From assembly GCF_002205795.1 (NCBI RefSeq), contig NZ_NIUY01000002.1:868001-932000 (forward strand): DNA of 64,000 bases, given 5' to 3'. This document shows positions 34,567 to 43,848 of this stretch, piece after piece. Under the pieces are notes generated by a model. That model did no database searches and was not told the origin of the DNA. It saw only the letters and a program-made list of their open reading frames with translations. The DNA is from Chryseobacterium sp. VAUSW3. Its GTDB lineage: Bacteria; Bacteroidota; Bacteroidia; Flavobacteriales; Weeksellaceae. The stretch's first letter is position 1, and each line of letters begins with the position of its first letter. A program made the position numbers and the translations under genes.

Positions 34567-35115
34567 ATGAAACTGACCAACAGATCAAAAGTAGTCTCCA
34601 ACAAAGAGATGACTTTTATGGAAAGAATATACCTCCCCGAAATCATGAAGGGAATGGCCATTACCCTGAAACACGCTTTGGCGGGTTCCAAAGGGAAAGT
34701 TTACTCCTATCCGGAGGTGGAAAAGCCAAGGGCAAAAGTTTGGCGTGGCCTGCACGTTCTGAAACGTGACGAAGAAGGGCGTGAAAGATGTACTGCCTGC
34801 GGACTTTGTGCTGTCGCATGTCCGGCAGAAGCCATTACCATGACCGCCGCGGAAAGAACCCGGGAGGAAAAAGACCTGTACCGTGAAGAAAAATATGCAG
34901 CGGTGTACGAAATCAATATGTTGCGATGTATTTTCTGTGGGATGTGCGAAGAAGCCTGCCCGAAATCTGCGATTTACCTTACCGACCGTTTGGTGGATGT
35001 GGAAACCAACCGCGGAAGCTTCGTGTACGGAAAAGATAAACTTGTTGAAAAAATCAATGAAAGAATTGATATTACAGCGAGACAGAGCGAATTACAAAAA
35101 AAATCGGTTAAATAA
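34567..35115 (+). CDS. nuoI: NADH-quinone oxidoreductase subunit I
   Basis: The 182-residue protein has two 4Fe-4S motifs, CTACGLCAVACP (about residues 77-88) and CIFCGMCEEACPKSAIY, which carry clusters N6a and N6b between NuoG and NuoB. The N-terminus has a hydrophobic helix near residues 25-40. The nuoJ ATG follows the stop directly, with no intergenic base. Confidence 0.96.
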   Translation: MKLTNRSKVVSNKEMTFMERIYLPEIMKGMAITLKHALAGSKGKVYSYPEVEKPRAKVWRGLHVLKRDEEGRERCTACGLCAVACPAEAITMTAAERTREEKDLYREEKYAAVYEINMLRCIFCGMCEEACPKSAIYLTDRLVDVETNRGSFVYGKDKLVEKINERIDITARQSELQKKSVK

Positions 35116-35610
35116 ATGGAACAGATTATATTTTTCTTTGTGGCATTTCTTGCCATTATAAGCGCAGCCTATTTTGTGTTTGCCCGAAACCCGCTCTACT
35201 CCATTCTTTCCCTGATTGTAACGTTCTTTTCGATTGCTGCAATGTATGTTTTACTGAATGCTCAGTTTTTAGGAATTGTTCAGGTGATTGTTTACGCAGG
35301 GGCGATTATGGTTTTATTCCTCTATATCCTGATGATGCTTAACCTGAATAAAGGCGACGAAAGTAAAAAGCAGAACATCACCAAATTCATCGGGGTTTTT
35401 GCTGCAGGAATCCTTTTAATCGGAATTCTGGGTGCTTTCAAAGGACTGAACGCGACGACTTTCGGAACCGGTGCAGATTCATCCATCGGCTTGACCAAAA
35501 ACCTCGGAAGATTATTGTTTAACGAATATGTATTGCCATTTGAACTGGCTTCAATCCTTATCCTTGCAGGAATTGTTGGTGCAGTGCTGATCGGTAAAAA
35601 AGATTTATAG
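35116..35610 (+). CDS. nuoJ: NADH-quinone oxidoreductase subunit J
   Basis: The 164-residue protein has five membrane helices, including the VQVIVYAGAIMVLFLYILMML type segment with its mid-membrane pi-bulge (here IVQVIVYAGAIMVLFLY). It lies directly against nuoI (no gap) and four bases before nuoK, indicating translational coupling. Confidence 0.95.
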   Translation: MEQIIFFFVAFLAIISAAYFVFARNPLYSILSLIVTFFSIAAMYVLLNAQFLGIVQVIVYAGAIMVLFLYILMMLNLNKGDESKKQNITKFIGVFAAGILLIGILGAFKGLNATTFGTGADSSIGLTKNLGRLLFNEYVLPFELASILILAGIVGAVLIGKKDL

Positions 35611-35614
35611 TATT

Positions 35615-35944
35615 ATGGGAGAAATAAATTCATTTATACAGACCGTACCGCTCGAGTATTTTATTATACTGAGTTCTGTACTTTTCTGTCTTGGAGTTTT
35701 AGGGGTTCTAATCCGCAAAAACGCCATCATTATTTTGGGTTGTGTAGAGTTGATGCTGAATTCTGTAAATCTGCTTCTGGCTGCATTTTCAAGCTATAAA
35801 GGCGATGGAAACGGTCAAATCCTGGTGTTCTTCATCATGGTGGTTGCTGCTGCAGAAGTTGCGATCGGTTTAGCAATTATCGCAATGATTTACCGCAATA
35901 CGAAATCGGTAGACATCAGTATTTTTAATAAATTAAGAGGATAA
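35615..35944 (+). CDS. nuoK: NADH-quinone oxidoreductase subunit K
   Basis: The 109-residue protein has three membrane helices and the conserved Glu in CVELMLNSVNLLLAAFS and the second Glu in VAAAEVAIGLAI, both part of the proton path. Spacing to neighbours is four to six bases. Confidence 0.96.
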   Translation: MGEINSFIQTVPLEYFIILSSVLFCLGVLGVLIRKNAIIILGCVELMLNSVNLLLAAFSSYKGDGNGQILVFFIMVVAAAEVAIGLAIIAMIYRNTKSVDISIFNKLRG

Positions 35945-35950
35945 TATAGG

Positions 35951-37846
35951 ATGGAAAATTTAGTTTACGCAATTATACTTTTACCCTTATTCGGATTTCT
36001 GATCAACGGTCTTTTTGGAAAAAGTCTGCCGAAAATGGTGGTAGGAAGTATCGCAACTCTCGTGGTTTTTGCCTCTTTCTGTATTGCTGTCAGTTTATTT
36101 TTAAAATTTGATGCAGATTCACAGCCGGTCATTGTAAGGGCTTTTGAATGGTTCAGGGTTAACGGAATCCAGGTTAATTTCAGCTTCCAGATCGATCAGC
36201 TGTCATTAATGATGATTATGATCATTACCGGAATCGGTTCACTGATTCATCTTTACTCTATCGGCTACATGAGCCACGATAAAGGCTTTTATAAATTCTT
36301 TGCTTACCTGAATCTGTTCATCTTCTCCATGCTCCTTTTGGTGATGGGCAGCAATTATTTGATCCTTTTCATCGGTTGGGAAGGTGTCGGTCTATGTTCT
36401 TATTTACTCATCGGTTTCTGGTATACCAATAAAGAATATGGTGCGGCGGCAAGAAAAGCCTTCATCATGAACAGAATCGGTGACCTTGGGATGATTATCG
36501 GGATTTTAATGATCGCTTACCAAACCAACGCTGTAGATTTCCTTTCTGTTGCTCAAAATTCCTCAAAATTTGAACTTGATTCACCGGTAATCATCTTTAT
36601 TACAGCGAGTTTATTTATCGGAGCAATGGGTAAATCTGCACAGGTTCCGCTATTTACCTGGTTACCTGATGCGATGGCTGGTCCAACACCGGTTTCTGCG
36701 TTAATCCACGCGGCAACCATGGTTACTGCCGGTATTTATTTGGTGGTAAGATCCAATTTCCTTTTCTCGCTTGCTCCTACGACCATGGACGGAATCCTGT
36801 TTATCGGGCTTCTTACCGCTTTGGTTGCAGCGTTTATCGGTCTCAGACAAAATGATATTAAAAAAGTTTTAGCCTACTCTACGGTTTCGCAATTAGGATT
36901 TATGTTTGTTGCACTGGGAGTTGGCGCATATACTACCGCAATGTTCCACCTGATGACGCATGCGTTCTTCAAAGCGTTGCTGTTCTTAGGTGCAGGTTCT
37001 GTAATCCACGCAATGAGCGGCGAACAGGACATGCGATTTATGGGTGGTTTGAAAAGCAAAATTAAAGTTACACATATTACTTTCCTTATCGGAACACTTG
37101 CGATTTCAGGTTTCCCGTTCCTTTCAGGGATGATTTCCAAAGATGAAATCTTAACCAATGTTTACGGTAAAAACCCGGTACTTTGGGTAATCCTGTTCCT
37201 GGTAGCCACGCTTACAGCGATTTATATGTTCAGAATGTATTACCTGACCTTCCATGGAGAATTCAGAGGAACTGAAGAGCAGAAACATCACGTTCATGAA
37301 AGTCCGTCGAACATGACGATTCCTTTGATTGTTCTGGCGGTGTTATCAGTAGTTGGCGGTTTCATCAACCTACCCCACTTCATCGGTCACGGTAATTATG
37401 CAAAGCTTGATCAGTGGCTGAAATCCATCTATGTTTATGATCTTGAACTTCCGGAAGTGAATTTTGGAACCGAAATGATCCTTCTTGCATTAACTGTTCT
37501 GATGTTCTTTACCGTTTGGTTCGTTGTAAAAAACATTTACGTCAACAAGAAAAAAATGGCATTGCCAGATGAAAAATATACCGGCTGGGAAAGACTTTCG
37601 AACAGAAAACTCTTCCTGGATGAGCTGAATAATGCGACCTTCGTTAGGTTTATTGAAGGTTTAGGTGTTGGTGGAAATATGTTCGATAAAGGCGTGCTGA
37701 ACCGGTTTGTAGACTTCATCGGAAGCGGCGCTGAAGATTCAGGACGGGCAGCAAAAAGACTCCAGAACGGAAACGTGGAGAATTATGTGCTCATCATGTC
37801 TCTGGCTATCGGAATTATTTTAATTGTTAACTTTATATTACAATAG
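35951..37846 (+). CDS. nuoL: NADH-quinone oxidoreductase subunit L
   Basis: The 631-residue protein is a Mrp antiporter-like proton-pumping subunit with about 15-16 membrane helices. Conserved features: GWEGVGLCSYLLIGFWY with the key Glu, GAMGKSAQVPLFTWLPDAM with the discontinuous-helix Lys, TPVSALIHAATMVTAGIY, and IKKVLAYSTVSQLGFM. The C-terminal part (about 490-631) carries the long amphipathic helix that braces NuoM and NuoN. Confidence 0.96.
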   Translation: MENLVYAIILLPLFGFLINGLFGKSLPKMVVGSIATLVVFASFCIAVSLFLKFDADSQPVIVRAFEWFRVNGIQVNFSFQIDQLSLMMIMIITGIGSLIHLYSIGYMSHDKGFYKFFAYLNLFIFSMLLLVMGSNYLILFIGWEGVGLCSYLLIGFWYTNKEYGAAARKAFIMNRIGDLGMIIGILMIAYQTNAVDFLSVAQNSSKFELDSPVIIFITASLFIGAMGKSAQVPLFTWLPDAMAGPTPVSALIHAATMVTAGIYLVVRSNFLFSLAPTTMDGILFIGLLTALVAAFIGLRQNDIKKVLAYSTVSQLGFMFVALGVGAYTTAMFHLMTHAFFKALLFLGAGSVIHAMSGEQDMRFMGGLKSKIKVTHITFLIGTLAISGFPFLSGMISKDEILTNVYGKNPVLWVILFLVATLTAIYMFRMYYLTFHGEFRGTEEQKHHVHESPSNMTIPLIVLAVLSVVGGFINLPHFIGHGNYAKLDQWLKSIYVYDLELPEVNFGTEMILLALTVLMFFTVWFVVKNIYVNKKKMALPDEKYTGWERLSNRKLFLDELNNATFVRFIEGLGVGGNMFDKGVLNRFVDFIGSGAEDSGRAAKRLQNGNVENYVLIMSLAIGIILIVNFILQ

Positions 37847-37849
37847 TAA

Positions 37850-39343
37850 ATGTCGTATCTATTATTAACATTGTTACTATTACCTCTCGTAGGTTCTGCA
37901 GTGGTATTCGCGTGGAAAAACTCCACTAGTAAATATTTGGCATTGGGGTTTGCATTTGCCCAAATGTTTCTCTCATTTTATATGCTGGCAAATTTCAATT
38001 CCACTCCTACGGTGGACGGAGTTCTGCAGTATGAAATCAATTATCCCTGGTCACAGTTTATCAAGAGTAACCTGCATTTCGGGATCGATGGGATGAGCAT
38101 GCTGCTTGTGCTGCTTACCAATATTTTAACGCCACTCATCATTCTGTCTTCCTTTAATGAGAAACCTGGGTACAGGAATACTTTTTACGGACTTATTCTG
38201 TTGATGCAGTTCGGGTTAATCGGAGTTTTCACTGCACTTGACGGTTTGCTGTTCTATATTTTCTGGGAAGTTACCCTTATCCCAATCTGGTTAATCGCCG
38301 GAATCTGGGGTCAGGAAAACAAGAAGATTGCGTTCACAACCAGGTTCTTTGTTTACACTTTCGTAGGATCATTATTTATGCTGATCGGGCTGATTTATGT
38401 GTACACACATTCCGCGTCTTTTGCACTAACCGACCTTTACAACGCCAACCTTAACGCTTCTGAACAGACGGTTATTTTCTGGTTCATCTTCTTTGCCTTC
38501 GCAGTGAAGTTGCCTGTTTTCCCGTTCCATTCGTGGCAGCCGGATACGTACACGTACTCACCAACTCAGGGAACCATGCTTCTTTCGGGAATCATGCTGA
38601 AAATGGCAGTGTACGGACTTTTAAGATATCTGTTACCGATAACACCGGACCCAATTTTAGGAATTTCAGGACAAATTGTTTTGGTTCTTGCTATTGTAGG
38701 AATTGTTCACGGCGCACTGATTGCCATTGTGCAAAATGACGCTAAACGTCTTATCGCCTATTCATCATTATCACACGTTGGATTAATGGTAGCAGGTATT
38801 ATGGCATCAGCGATTTTAACGGTAAAAGGTACGTTGATGACTGAAGGTGGCGAAGGAGCAATGGTACAGGCTTTCGCTCACGGGATTAATGTTGTAGGTC
38901 TTTTTTACTGTGCTGATATTCTTTATAAAAGATTCAAAACAAGAGATATCCGTCAAATGGGTGGTTTAGCTAAAGTTGCACCGAAATTTGCCGTTCTTTT
39001 CCTTGTAATTTTACTTGGTTCTGTAGGACTTCCTTTAACGAATGGTTTTATCGGGGAGTTTATTCTGATTAAATCTGTTTTCGATTATAGCAAACTCGCA
39101 GCCGTATTTGCCGGACTTACCATGATTCTGTCCGCAGTTTATCTTTTAAGATTCTACGGAAAAGCGATGTTCGGTGAAGGAGATGAAAGTGTTTTGTCTT
39201 CTGCGAAAGACTTATCGGGTGTAGAATTTACGGTGCTGGCGAGTTTGGCGGTATTTGTAATTCTGCTGGGACTTTTCCCACAGCCTCTTATCGAAATGGT
39301 AAACAGTTCACTGAAGTTTATTTTCACTTCGATGATGAACTAA
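37850..39343 (+). CDS. nuoM: NADH-quinone oxidoreductase subunit M
   Basis: The 497-residue proton-pumping subunit has about 14 helices, the Glu in FYIFWEVTLIPIWLIAG, the segment KLPVFPFHSWQPDTYT, and AKRLIAYSSLSHVGLMVAG. It starts three bases after the nuoL stop. The gap to nuoN (72 bases) contains TCAAATCT repeats similar to those before nuoE. Confidence 0.96.
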   Translation: MSYLLLTLLLLPLVGSAVVFAWKNSTSKYLALGFAFAQMFLSFYMLANFNSTPTVDGVLQYEINYPWSQFIKSNLHFGIDGMSMLLVLLTNILTPLIILSSFNEKPGYRNTFYGLILLMQFGLIGVFTALDGLLFYIFWEVTLIPIWLIAGIWGQENKKIAFTTRFFVYTFVGSLFMLIGLIYVYTHSASFALTDLYNANLNASEQTVIFWFIFFAFAVKLPVFPFHSWQPDTYTYSPTQGTMLLSGIMLKMAVYGLLRYLLPITPDPILGISGQIVLVLAIVGIVHGALIAIVQNDAKRLIAYSSLSHVGLMVAGIMASAILTVKGTLMTEGGEGAMVQAFAHGINVVGLFYCADILYKRFKTRDIRQMGGLAKVAPKFAVLFLVILLGSVGLPLTNGFIGEFILIKSVFDYSKLAAVFAGLTMILSAVYLLRFYGKAMFGEGDESVLSSAKDLSGVEFTVLASLAVFVILLGLFPQPLIEMVNSSLKFIFTSMMN

Positions 39344-39415
39344 GAAAATAATTTTAATATTTAAGACAGAGAAAGAACCTCAGATCTCGAATTTCAAATC
39401 TCAAATCTAAACTAA

Positions 39416-40795
39416 ATGAGCGTTTTAATCATCATATTCCTTACTGCAGTTGTCGCATTATTTGCAGGGGTTTTTGAACAGGGAAAATTTTCAAGGTACA
39501 TCAGTATTCTTGGGCTTTTGGTGGCATTTTATGTAAGCTTTCTACCGGAAGCGGAATTCTTTAACCAATACAAATCGATGTTCGACTATACCGTAAACGC
39601 GGCTCTTTTCACCAAGATTGCTATTGTCATCACGATTCTGCTCTTCTTTTTGGGAGGTTTTTCATTCAGCAACCACCGCAGCCACCAATCAGAGCTCTAT
39701 GCGCTGATGCTGTTTGCGCTTTGTGGCGGTATTGTGCTTTTCGGATTCCAGAATTTGGTAACCTTATTTTTGGGTGTTGAGATTCTTTCTATTCCGCTTT
39801 ACGTATTGGCCGGAAGTAACAAAACAGATTTACGCTCCAATGAAGCTTCGGTTAAATATTTCCTGATGGGTGCATTTGCCACCGGATTTCTTTTATTCGG
39901 GATTGCCTTGGTTTACGGAAGCAGCGGCAGCTTCGATCTATACAAAATTCATCAGTTTTCACTTGAAAACTCCAAGGATCTGATGTTTAATGCAGGTGCA
40001 GTATTAATGTTGGTTGCCCTGGCATTTAAAGTTTCAATGGCGCCGTTCCATATGTGGAGTCCCGATGTTTACCAGGGTTCACCTTCCCTTATTACCGCGT
40101 TTATGATGTCGGTTGTAAAAATTTCTGCATTTTTTGCTTTCTTCAAAGTAATGTCGATCGGCTTTTTCGGAATCACCGGAGAATGGATTAACATCGTTGG
40201 CGTTCTCATTATCATCACCCTGTTTTTAGCCAACGTAATGGGGCTTGCCCAAAGCAATGCGAAGAGAATGCTGGCTTATTCTTCCGTTTCTCATGTAGGT
40301 TATCTTGGCCTTATTTTCTTCGGACTGAACAACCTGTCTGCTTACAACCTTGCTTTTTATCTGTTTGCCTATTCATTGGCTACAATTGGCGTAATGATGT
40401 GCTTAATCTGGGTTGAAAAACTGAAACGCGAAACTTCTTACAACGCATTCAAAGGATTGGCACATACCGAACCGCTATTGGCAGTTGCCGCAGCTATTTC
40501 GATGCTTTCTATGGCCGGAATTCCGTTAACAGCTGGTTTCATGGGAAAATTCTCCATCTTTGCACAGGCGATAGAAACCACTCCTTTCCTTGTTTTGGTG
40601 GCAGTATTGGGTTCCGCGATCTCCATTGCTTACTATTTAAGACTCATTATGGTGATGTTCTTCCCGAAAGAAAGCAGTTTCAAAACTTCAGAAAGAGTTC
40701 CGTTAACCTATAACATTGTTGCAGTGTTCATTATTTTTGCACTGTTAGCCTTAGGAATTTTCCCGGACCTCTTCGCAACACAGTTCGGAATGTAA
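39416..40795 (+). CDS. nuoN: NADH-quinone oxidoreductase subunit N
   Basis: The 459-residue subunit has about 14 helices, the Glu in LFLGVEILSIPLYVLAG, the Lys segment FKVSMAPFHMWSPDVYQG, and NAKRMLAYSSVSHVGYLGL. It is the last gene of the nuo operon, followed by a terminator at 40819. With it, all 14 core subunits (A-N) are encoded here. Confidence 0.96.
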   Translation: MSVLIIIFLTAVVALFAGVFEQGKFSRYISILGLLVAFYVSFLPEAEFFNQYKSMFDYTVNAALFTKIAIVITILLFFLGGFSFSNHRSHQSELYALMLFALCGGIVLFGFQNLVTLFLGVEILSIPLYVLAGSNKTDLRSNEASVKYFLMGAFATGFLLFGIALVYGSSGSFDLYKIHQFSLENSKDLMFNAGAVLMLVALAFKVSMAPFHMWSPDVYQGSPSLITAFMMSVVKISAFFAFFKVMSIGFFGITGEWINIVGVLIIITLFLANVMGLAQSNAKRMLAYSSVSHVGYLGLIFFGLNNLSAYNLAFYLFAYSLATIGVMMCLIWVEKLKRETSYNAFKGLAHTEPLLAVAAAISMLSMAGIPLTAGFMGKFSIFAQAIETTPFLVLVAVLGSAISIAYYLRLIMVMFFPKESSFKTSERVPLTYNIVAVFIIFALLALGIFPDLFATQFGM

Positions 40796-40818
40796 GAATT
40801 TCACACATTAAAATATAA

Positions 40819-40847
40819 AGCGCAGTTCTTTTGAGCTGCGTTTTTTT
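40819..40847 (+). terminator. Terminator of the nuo operon
   Basis: CGCAGTTC (40821-40828) pairs with GAGCTGCG (40833-40840) with one G-T pair, followed by seven T. Confidence 0.8.
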
Positions 40848-40861
40848 ATGTATAAAAATAT

Positions 40862-40920
40862 TTTAATCATTTGATTAAATCAAAATATTAATCTTAACTT
40901 TGCTAAAATAATTTAATCAT
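40862..40920 (+). promoter_or_regulatory. Promoter and candidate operator of the TetR gene
   Basis: TAACTTTG (40895-40902) matches the -7 box and TTTG (40870-40873) is a fitting -33. The -33 is embedded in a perfect palindrome, TTTAATCA-TT-TGATTAAA (40862-40879). Its left half recurs as TTTAATCAT over the start codon (40913-40921). A TetR dimer bound to the palindrome would block the promoter, so autoregulation is likely. Confidence 0.55.
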
Positions 40921-41518
40921 GGATTCCGAAAAAGACATTTCAACCGAAGAAAAAATCCTTATTTCAGCATCAAAGGTTTTTACTGAGAAAGGGTTCTCGG
41001 GAACACGGACAAGAGATATTGCAGAAGAAGCCGGAATTAATCTGGCATTACTGAATTATTATTTCCGCAGTAAGGAGAAACTTTTTGAGCAGGTCATGAA
41101 AGTAAAAATTGTTCTCCTGTTCGGTAAGATCATTCCTATTATTACCAGCGAACAAATAAGTATTGAAGAAAAAATAGATCTTGTTAGTGAAAAATATTTC
41201 GAGATTTTGTCTAAAAATCCAAATCTTCCCCTTTTCGTCCTGAGCGAAATACAGAAAAAACCTTCCAATATCACTTCGCTGATTCCTGTCGATCAGTTTC
41301 TGAAAACTTCAGTCCTCCTCCAACAGATCAGGGAAAAGAAACCCGACCTTAATCCTCTTCACTTCATTGTTAATTTCCTGAGTATGACTGCCTTCCCTTA
41401 TATCGGGAAGCCTATTCTTAAAAATTTCAACATCCTGAGCGATGAGGAATTCCAGAAATTTGTTGCGGAGCGTAGGACTTTGGTTCCGCTCTGGACCAAA
41501 ATGTTCCTTAACAGTTAA
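40919..41518 (+). CDS. TetR/AcrR-family transcriptional regulator
   Basis: The 199-residue protein has the TetR helix-turn-helix: ISASKVFTEKGFSGTRTRDI (about residues 17-36), then AEEAGINLALLNYYFRSKEKLF. The C-terminal ligand domain (about 70-199) is helical and not specific enough to name the inducer. It sits first in a cluster with TolC, HlyD and ABC exporter genes and probably represses them. The arrangement resembles cecR-ybhGFSR of E. coli. Confidence 0.9.
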   Translation: MDSEKDISTEEKILISASKVFTEKGFSGTRTRDIAEEAGINLALLNYYFRSKEKLFEQVMKVKIVLLFGKIIPIITSEQISIEEKIDLVSEKYFEILSKNPNLPLFVLSEIQKKPSNITSLIPVDQFLKTSVLLQQIREKKPDLNPLHFIVNFLSMTAFPYIGKPILKNFNILSDEEFQKFVAERRTLVPLWTKMFLNS

Positions 41519-41544
41519 CAGACTTTTCATTTAAAACCCATCAA

Positions 41545-42804
41545 ATGAAAACATTAAAATACCTGATCGTAGTCGCGCTGCTTCTAAATTTTCAGTTGAA
41601 AGCCCAGGAAACGGCGACTTTGGAGGAAGTGCAGGAGCTTGCGAAAAATAGCTATCCGCTTATCAAAAGAAATGCACTCCTTGAAAAGACACGAGATTAT
41701 ACCGTAGAAAACGTTTCAAAAGGCTGGCTGCCTCAGATTAGCGTTGTGGGCCAGGCCACCTACCAGAACGAAGTGACCCAACTGCCATTCTCACTTCCCA
41801 ACAGTTTGGTGGAACCGCTGAGCAAGGACCAGTATAAAGTTTACGCCGATATTCAACAGACGGTTTATGATGGCGGAATGATTTCTAATCAAAAGAAACT
41901 GGCAAAAATTCAGTCAGAAACCGAGATTCAGAAAAACGAAGTCGAGCTCGATAAACTTGAAGAAAGAATCAACCAGATTTATTTCGGAATTCTTCAAAGC
42001 CAGGAACAGCTGCAGCAAACTGAAATCACAAAAAACGACATCGAAAACGGCTTGAAGAAAGCTAGTGCACAGCTGGAATATGGTATCATCTTCAGAAGTC
42101 AGGTTGATGTGCTGAAAGCACAATTGATTGGGTTGGAACAGCGTGAGATCGAAGTTCAGTCACTTCGTAAAAATTTAATCGAAACCCTTTCTCTGTTTAC
42201 CAAAAAAGATTTCAGTGAAAATACAGTTTTCGAAACACCGGAAAAACTGCTGCTCACCGGAGAAAACAACCGATCCGAACTGAAACTTTTCACCCTTCAG
42301 CAACAGATGCTGGAAACTCAGAAGTCTCTTGTGGAATCTAAAAACCTTCCCAAACTTGGAGCTTTTTTCCAGGGTGGATATGGCAAGCCGGGCTTCAATA
42401 TGCTTAGCAATGAATTCGATATATTCTATATCGGCGGCCTGCGGCTGCAGTTTCCCATTTCCGGATTTTACACCAAAAAAAATGACCTGACGCTACTCAA
42501 CACCCAGCAGCAGGATCTGGAAATTCAGAAAGAAAACTTTCTCTTTAACCAAAATTTTTCCACTATCCAGAACAATGAAGAATTGGATAAACTACAGAAA
42601 CTTATTCAGAAAGATGAAGAACTCATCGCATTAAGGCAAAGCATTAAAAAAGCCAGCCTTGCGCAACTTGAAAACGGGGTCCTCAACACTAGCGACTATC
42701 TTCGTGAAGTAAATGCCGAAGAACAGGCCAGAATCCAGAAAATGACTCATGAGATTCAGTTTCTCTTAACCCAGTATAACCAAAAGGCCCAGCTTAATAA
42801 CTGA
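41545..42804 (+). CDS. TolC-family outer-membrane efflux protein
   Basis: The 419-residue protein has a signal peptide (ending QLKAQ) and the TolC/OEP pattern of long coiled-coil helices with strands SVVGQATYQNEV and LGAFFQGGYGKPGF, and the beta-barrel motif GGLRLQFPISGFYTKKND. It forms the outer-membrane duct of the exporter encoded in the same cluster. It starts 26 bases after the regulator and 39 bases before the HlyD-like gene. Confidence 0.9.
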   Translation: MKTLKYLIVVALLLNFQLKAQETATLEEVQELAKNSYPLIKRNALLEKTRDYTVENVSKGWLPQISVVGQATYQNEVTQLPFSLPNSLVEPLSKDQYKVYADIQQTVYDGGMISNQKKLAKIQSETEIQKNEVELDKLEERINQIYFGILQSQEQLQQTEITKNDIENGLKKASAQLEYGIIFRSQVDVLKAQLIGLEQREIEVQSLRKNLIETLSLFTKKDFSENTVFETPEKLLLTGENNRSELKLFTLQQQMLETQKSLVESKNLPKLGAFFQGGYGKPGFNMLSNEFDIFYIGGLRLQFPISGFYTKKNDLTLLNTQQQDLEIQKENFLFNQNFSTIQNNEELDKLQKLIQKDEELIALRQSIKKASLAQLENGVLNTSDYLREVNAEEQARIQKMTHEIQFLLTQYNQKAQLNN

Positions 42805-42843
42805 AAATTTCAGCGTTGAAAATGAACATCAAAATTTACCGTT

Positions 42844-43815
42844 ATGAATAAATATATCCTTCTACTGTTTTTGATGACTATAATGGGCTGTTCGAAGTCA
42901 GAAGCAACATACGACGCTTCCGGAACCTTTGAAGCCGAAGAAATTATCGTTACTGCCAAAGCCACCGGTACGATTCTGAAACTCGAGGTGGAGGAAGGCC
43001 AGCAACTCGCTCTTCATGAAAAAGTAGGCGAAATTGATCCAAAAAACATAGAACTTCAGAAAGAACAGGTCATCGCCAGCATAGATGCTTTGGAACAGAA
43101 AACAGGTTCCGCAGTTCCACAAATCCAGGTACTGCAGACCCAAATCTCAGCTCAGTCTGCTAATGTTTCCGTGCTTCAGGAACAGTTGCGTAACGCGGTT
43201 CGCGAACGTGACAGAACCGCCAATCTCGTCGCAAGAGATGCTGCCACCCGAAAGCAGCTGGATGACGCCAACGGACAGATCCTTGTCTTACAGAAACAGA
43301 TTTCGGCAGCACGCACTCAACTTAGTACCCTTCAACAGCAGATTTCGACGGCGAAAGAAAATGTATCCATTCAGAACCGCGCCATCTTAAGCGAAAGAAA
43401 ACCTACCCAGAAAAAAGTAGAACAAATGGATGAGCAACTAAAAAACAACACGATTGAAAGTCCGATTGCAGGAATGGTGCTCACCAAATACATGAACGAA
43501 GGCGAATTTGCCATCATCGGTAAACCTGTTTTCAAGATGGCTGATCTGGAGCTGATGATTTTAAAAATCTTTATCACGAGCGATCAGCTGGCGCAGGTAA
43601 AAACAGGTCAGCAGGTTAAAGTTTTCATCGACATGAGTGACGGAAAAACAAAAGAACTTCCCGGAACGGTGTACTGGATCAGTCCCAAAGCCGAATTCAC
43701 CCCAAAAACCATTCAGACTAAAAATGAGCGGGCCAACCTTGTATACGCCGCAAAAGTACATGTGAAAAACGACGGCCTCCTGAAAATCGGGATGTACGGT
43801 GATGTAAAATTTTAA
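42844..43815 (+). CDS. HlyD/YbhG-like periplasmic adaptor lipoprotein
   Basis: The 323-residue protein has a lipoprotein signal peptide with lipobox IMGC (Cys at about 17) and the HlyD layout. A split biotinyl-lipoyl domain (ATGTILKLEVEEGQQL ... IESPIAGMVLTKYMNEGEF) flanks a long coiled coil (about 70-190, Gln-rich). A beta-barrel domain follows (about 235-323, LAQVKTGQQVKVFIDM). It bridges the inner-membrane ABC permeases and the TolC protein. Confidence 0.9.
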   Translation: MNKYILLLFLMTIMGCSKSEATYDASGTFEAEEIIVTAKATGTILKLEVEEGQQLALHEKVGEIDPKNIELQKEQVIASIDALEQKTGSAVPQIQVLQTQISAQSANVSVLQEQLRNAVRERDRTANLVARDAATRKQLDDANGQILVLQKQISAARTQLSTLQQQISTAKENVSIQNRAILSERKPTQKKVEQMDEQLKNNTIESPIAGMVLTKYMNEGEFAIIGKPVFKMADLELMILKIFITSDQLAQVKTGQQVKVFIDMSDGKTKELPGTVYWISPKAEFTPKTIQTKNERANLVYAAKVHVKNDGLLKIGMYGDVKF

Positions 43816-43848
43816 GAGCCAGGTAAAAAGTCAAAAGAATCAGCTGAA

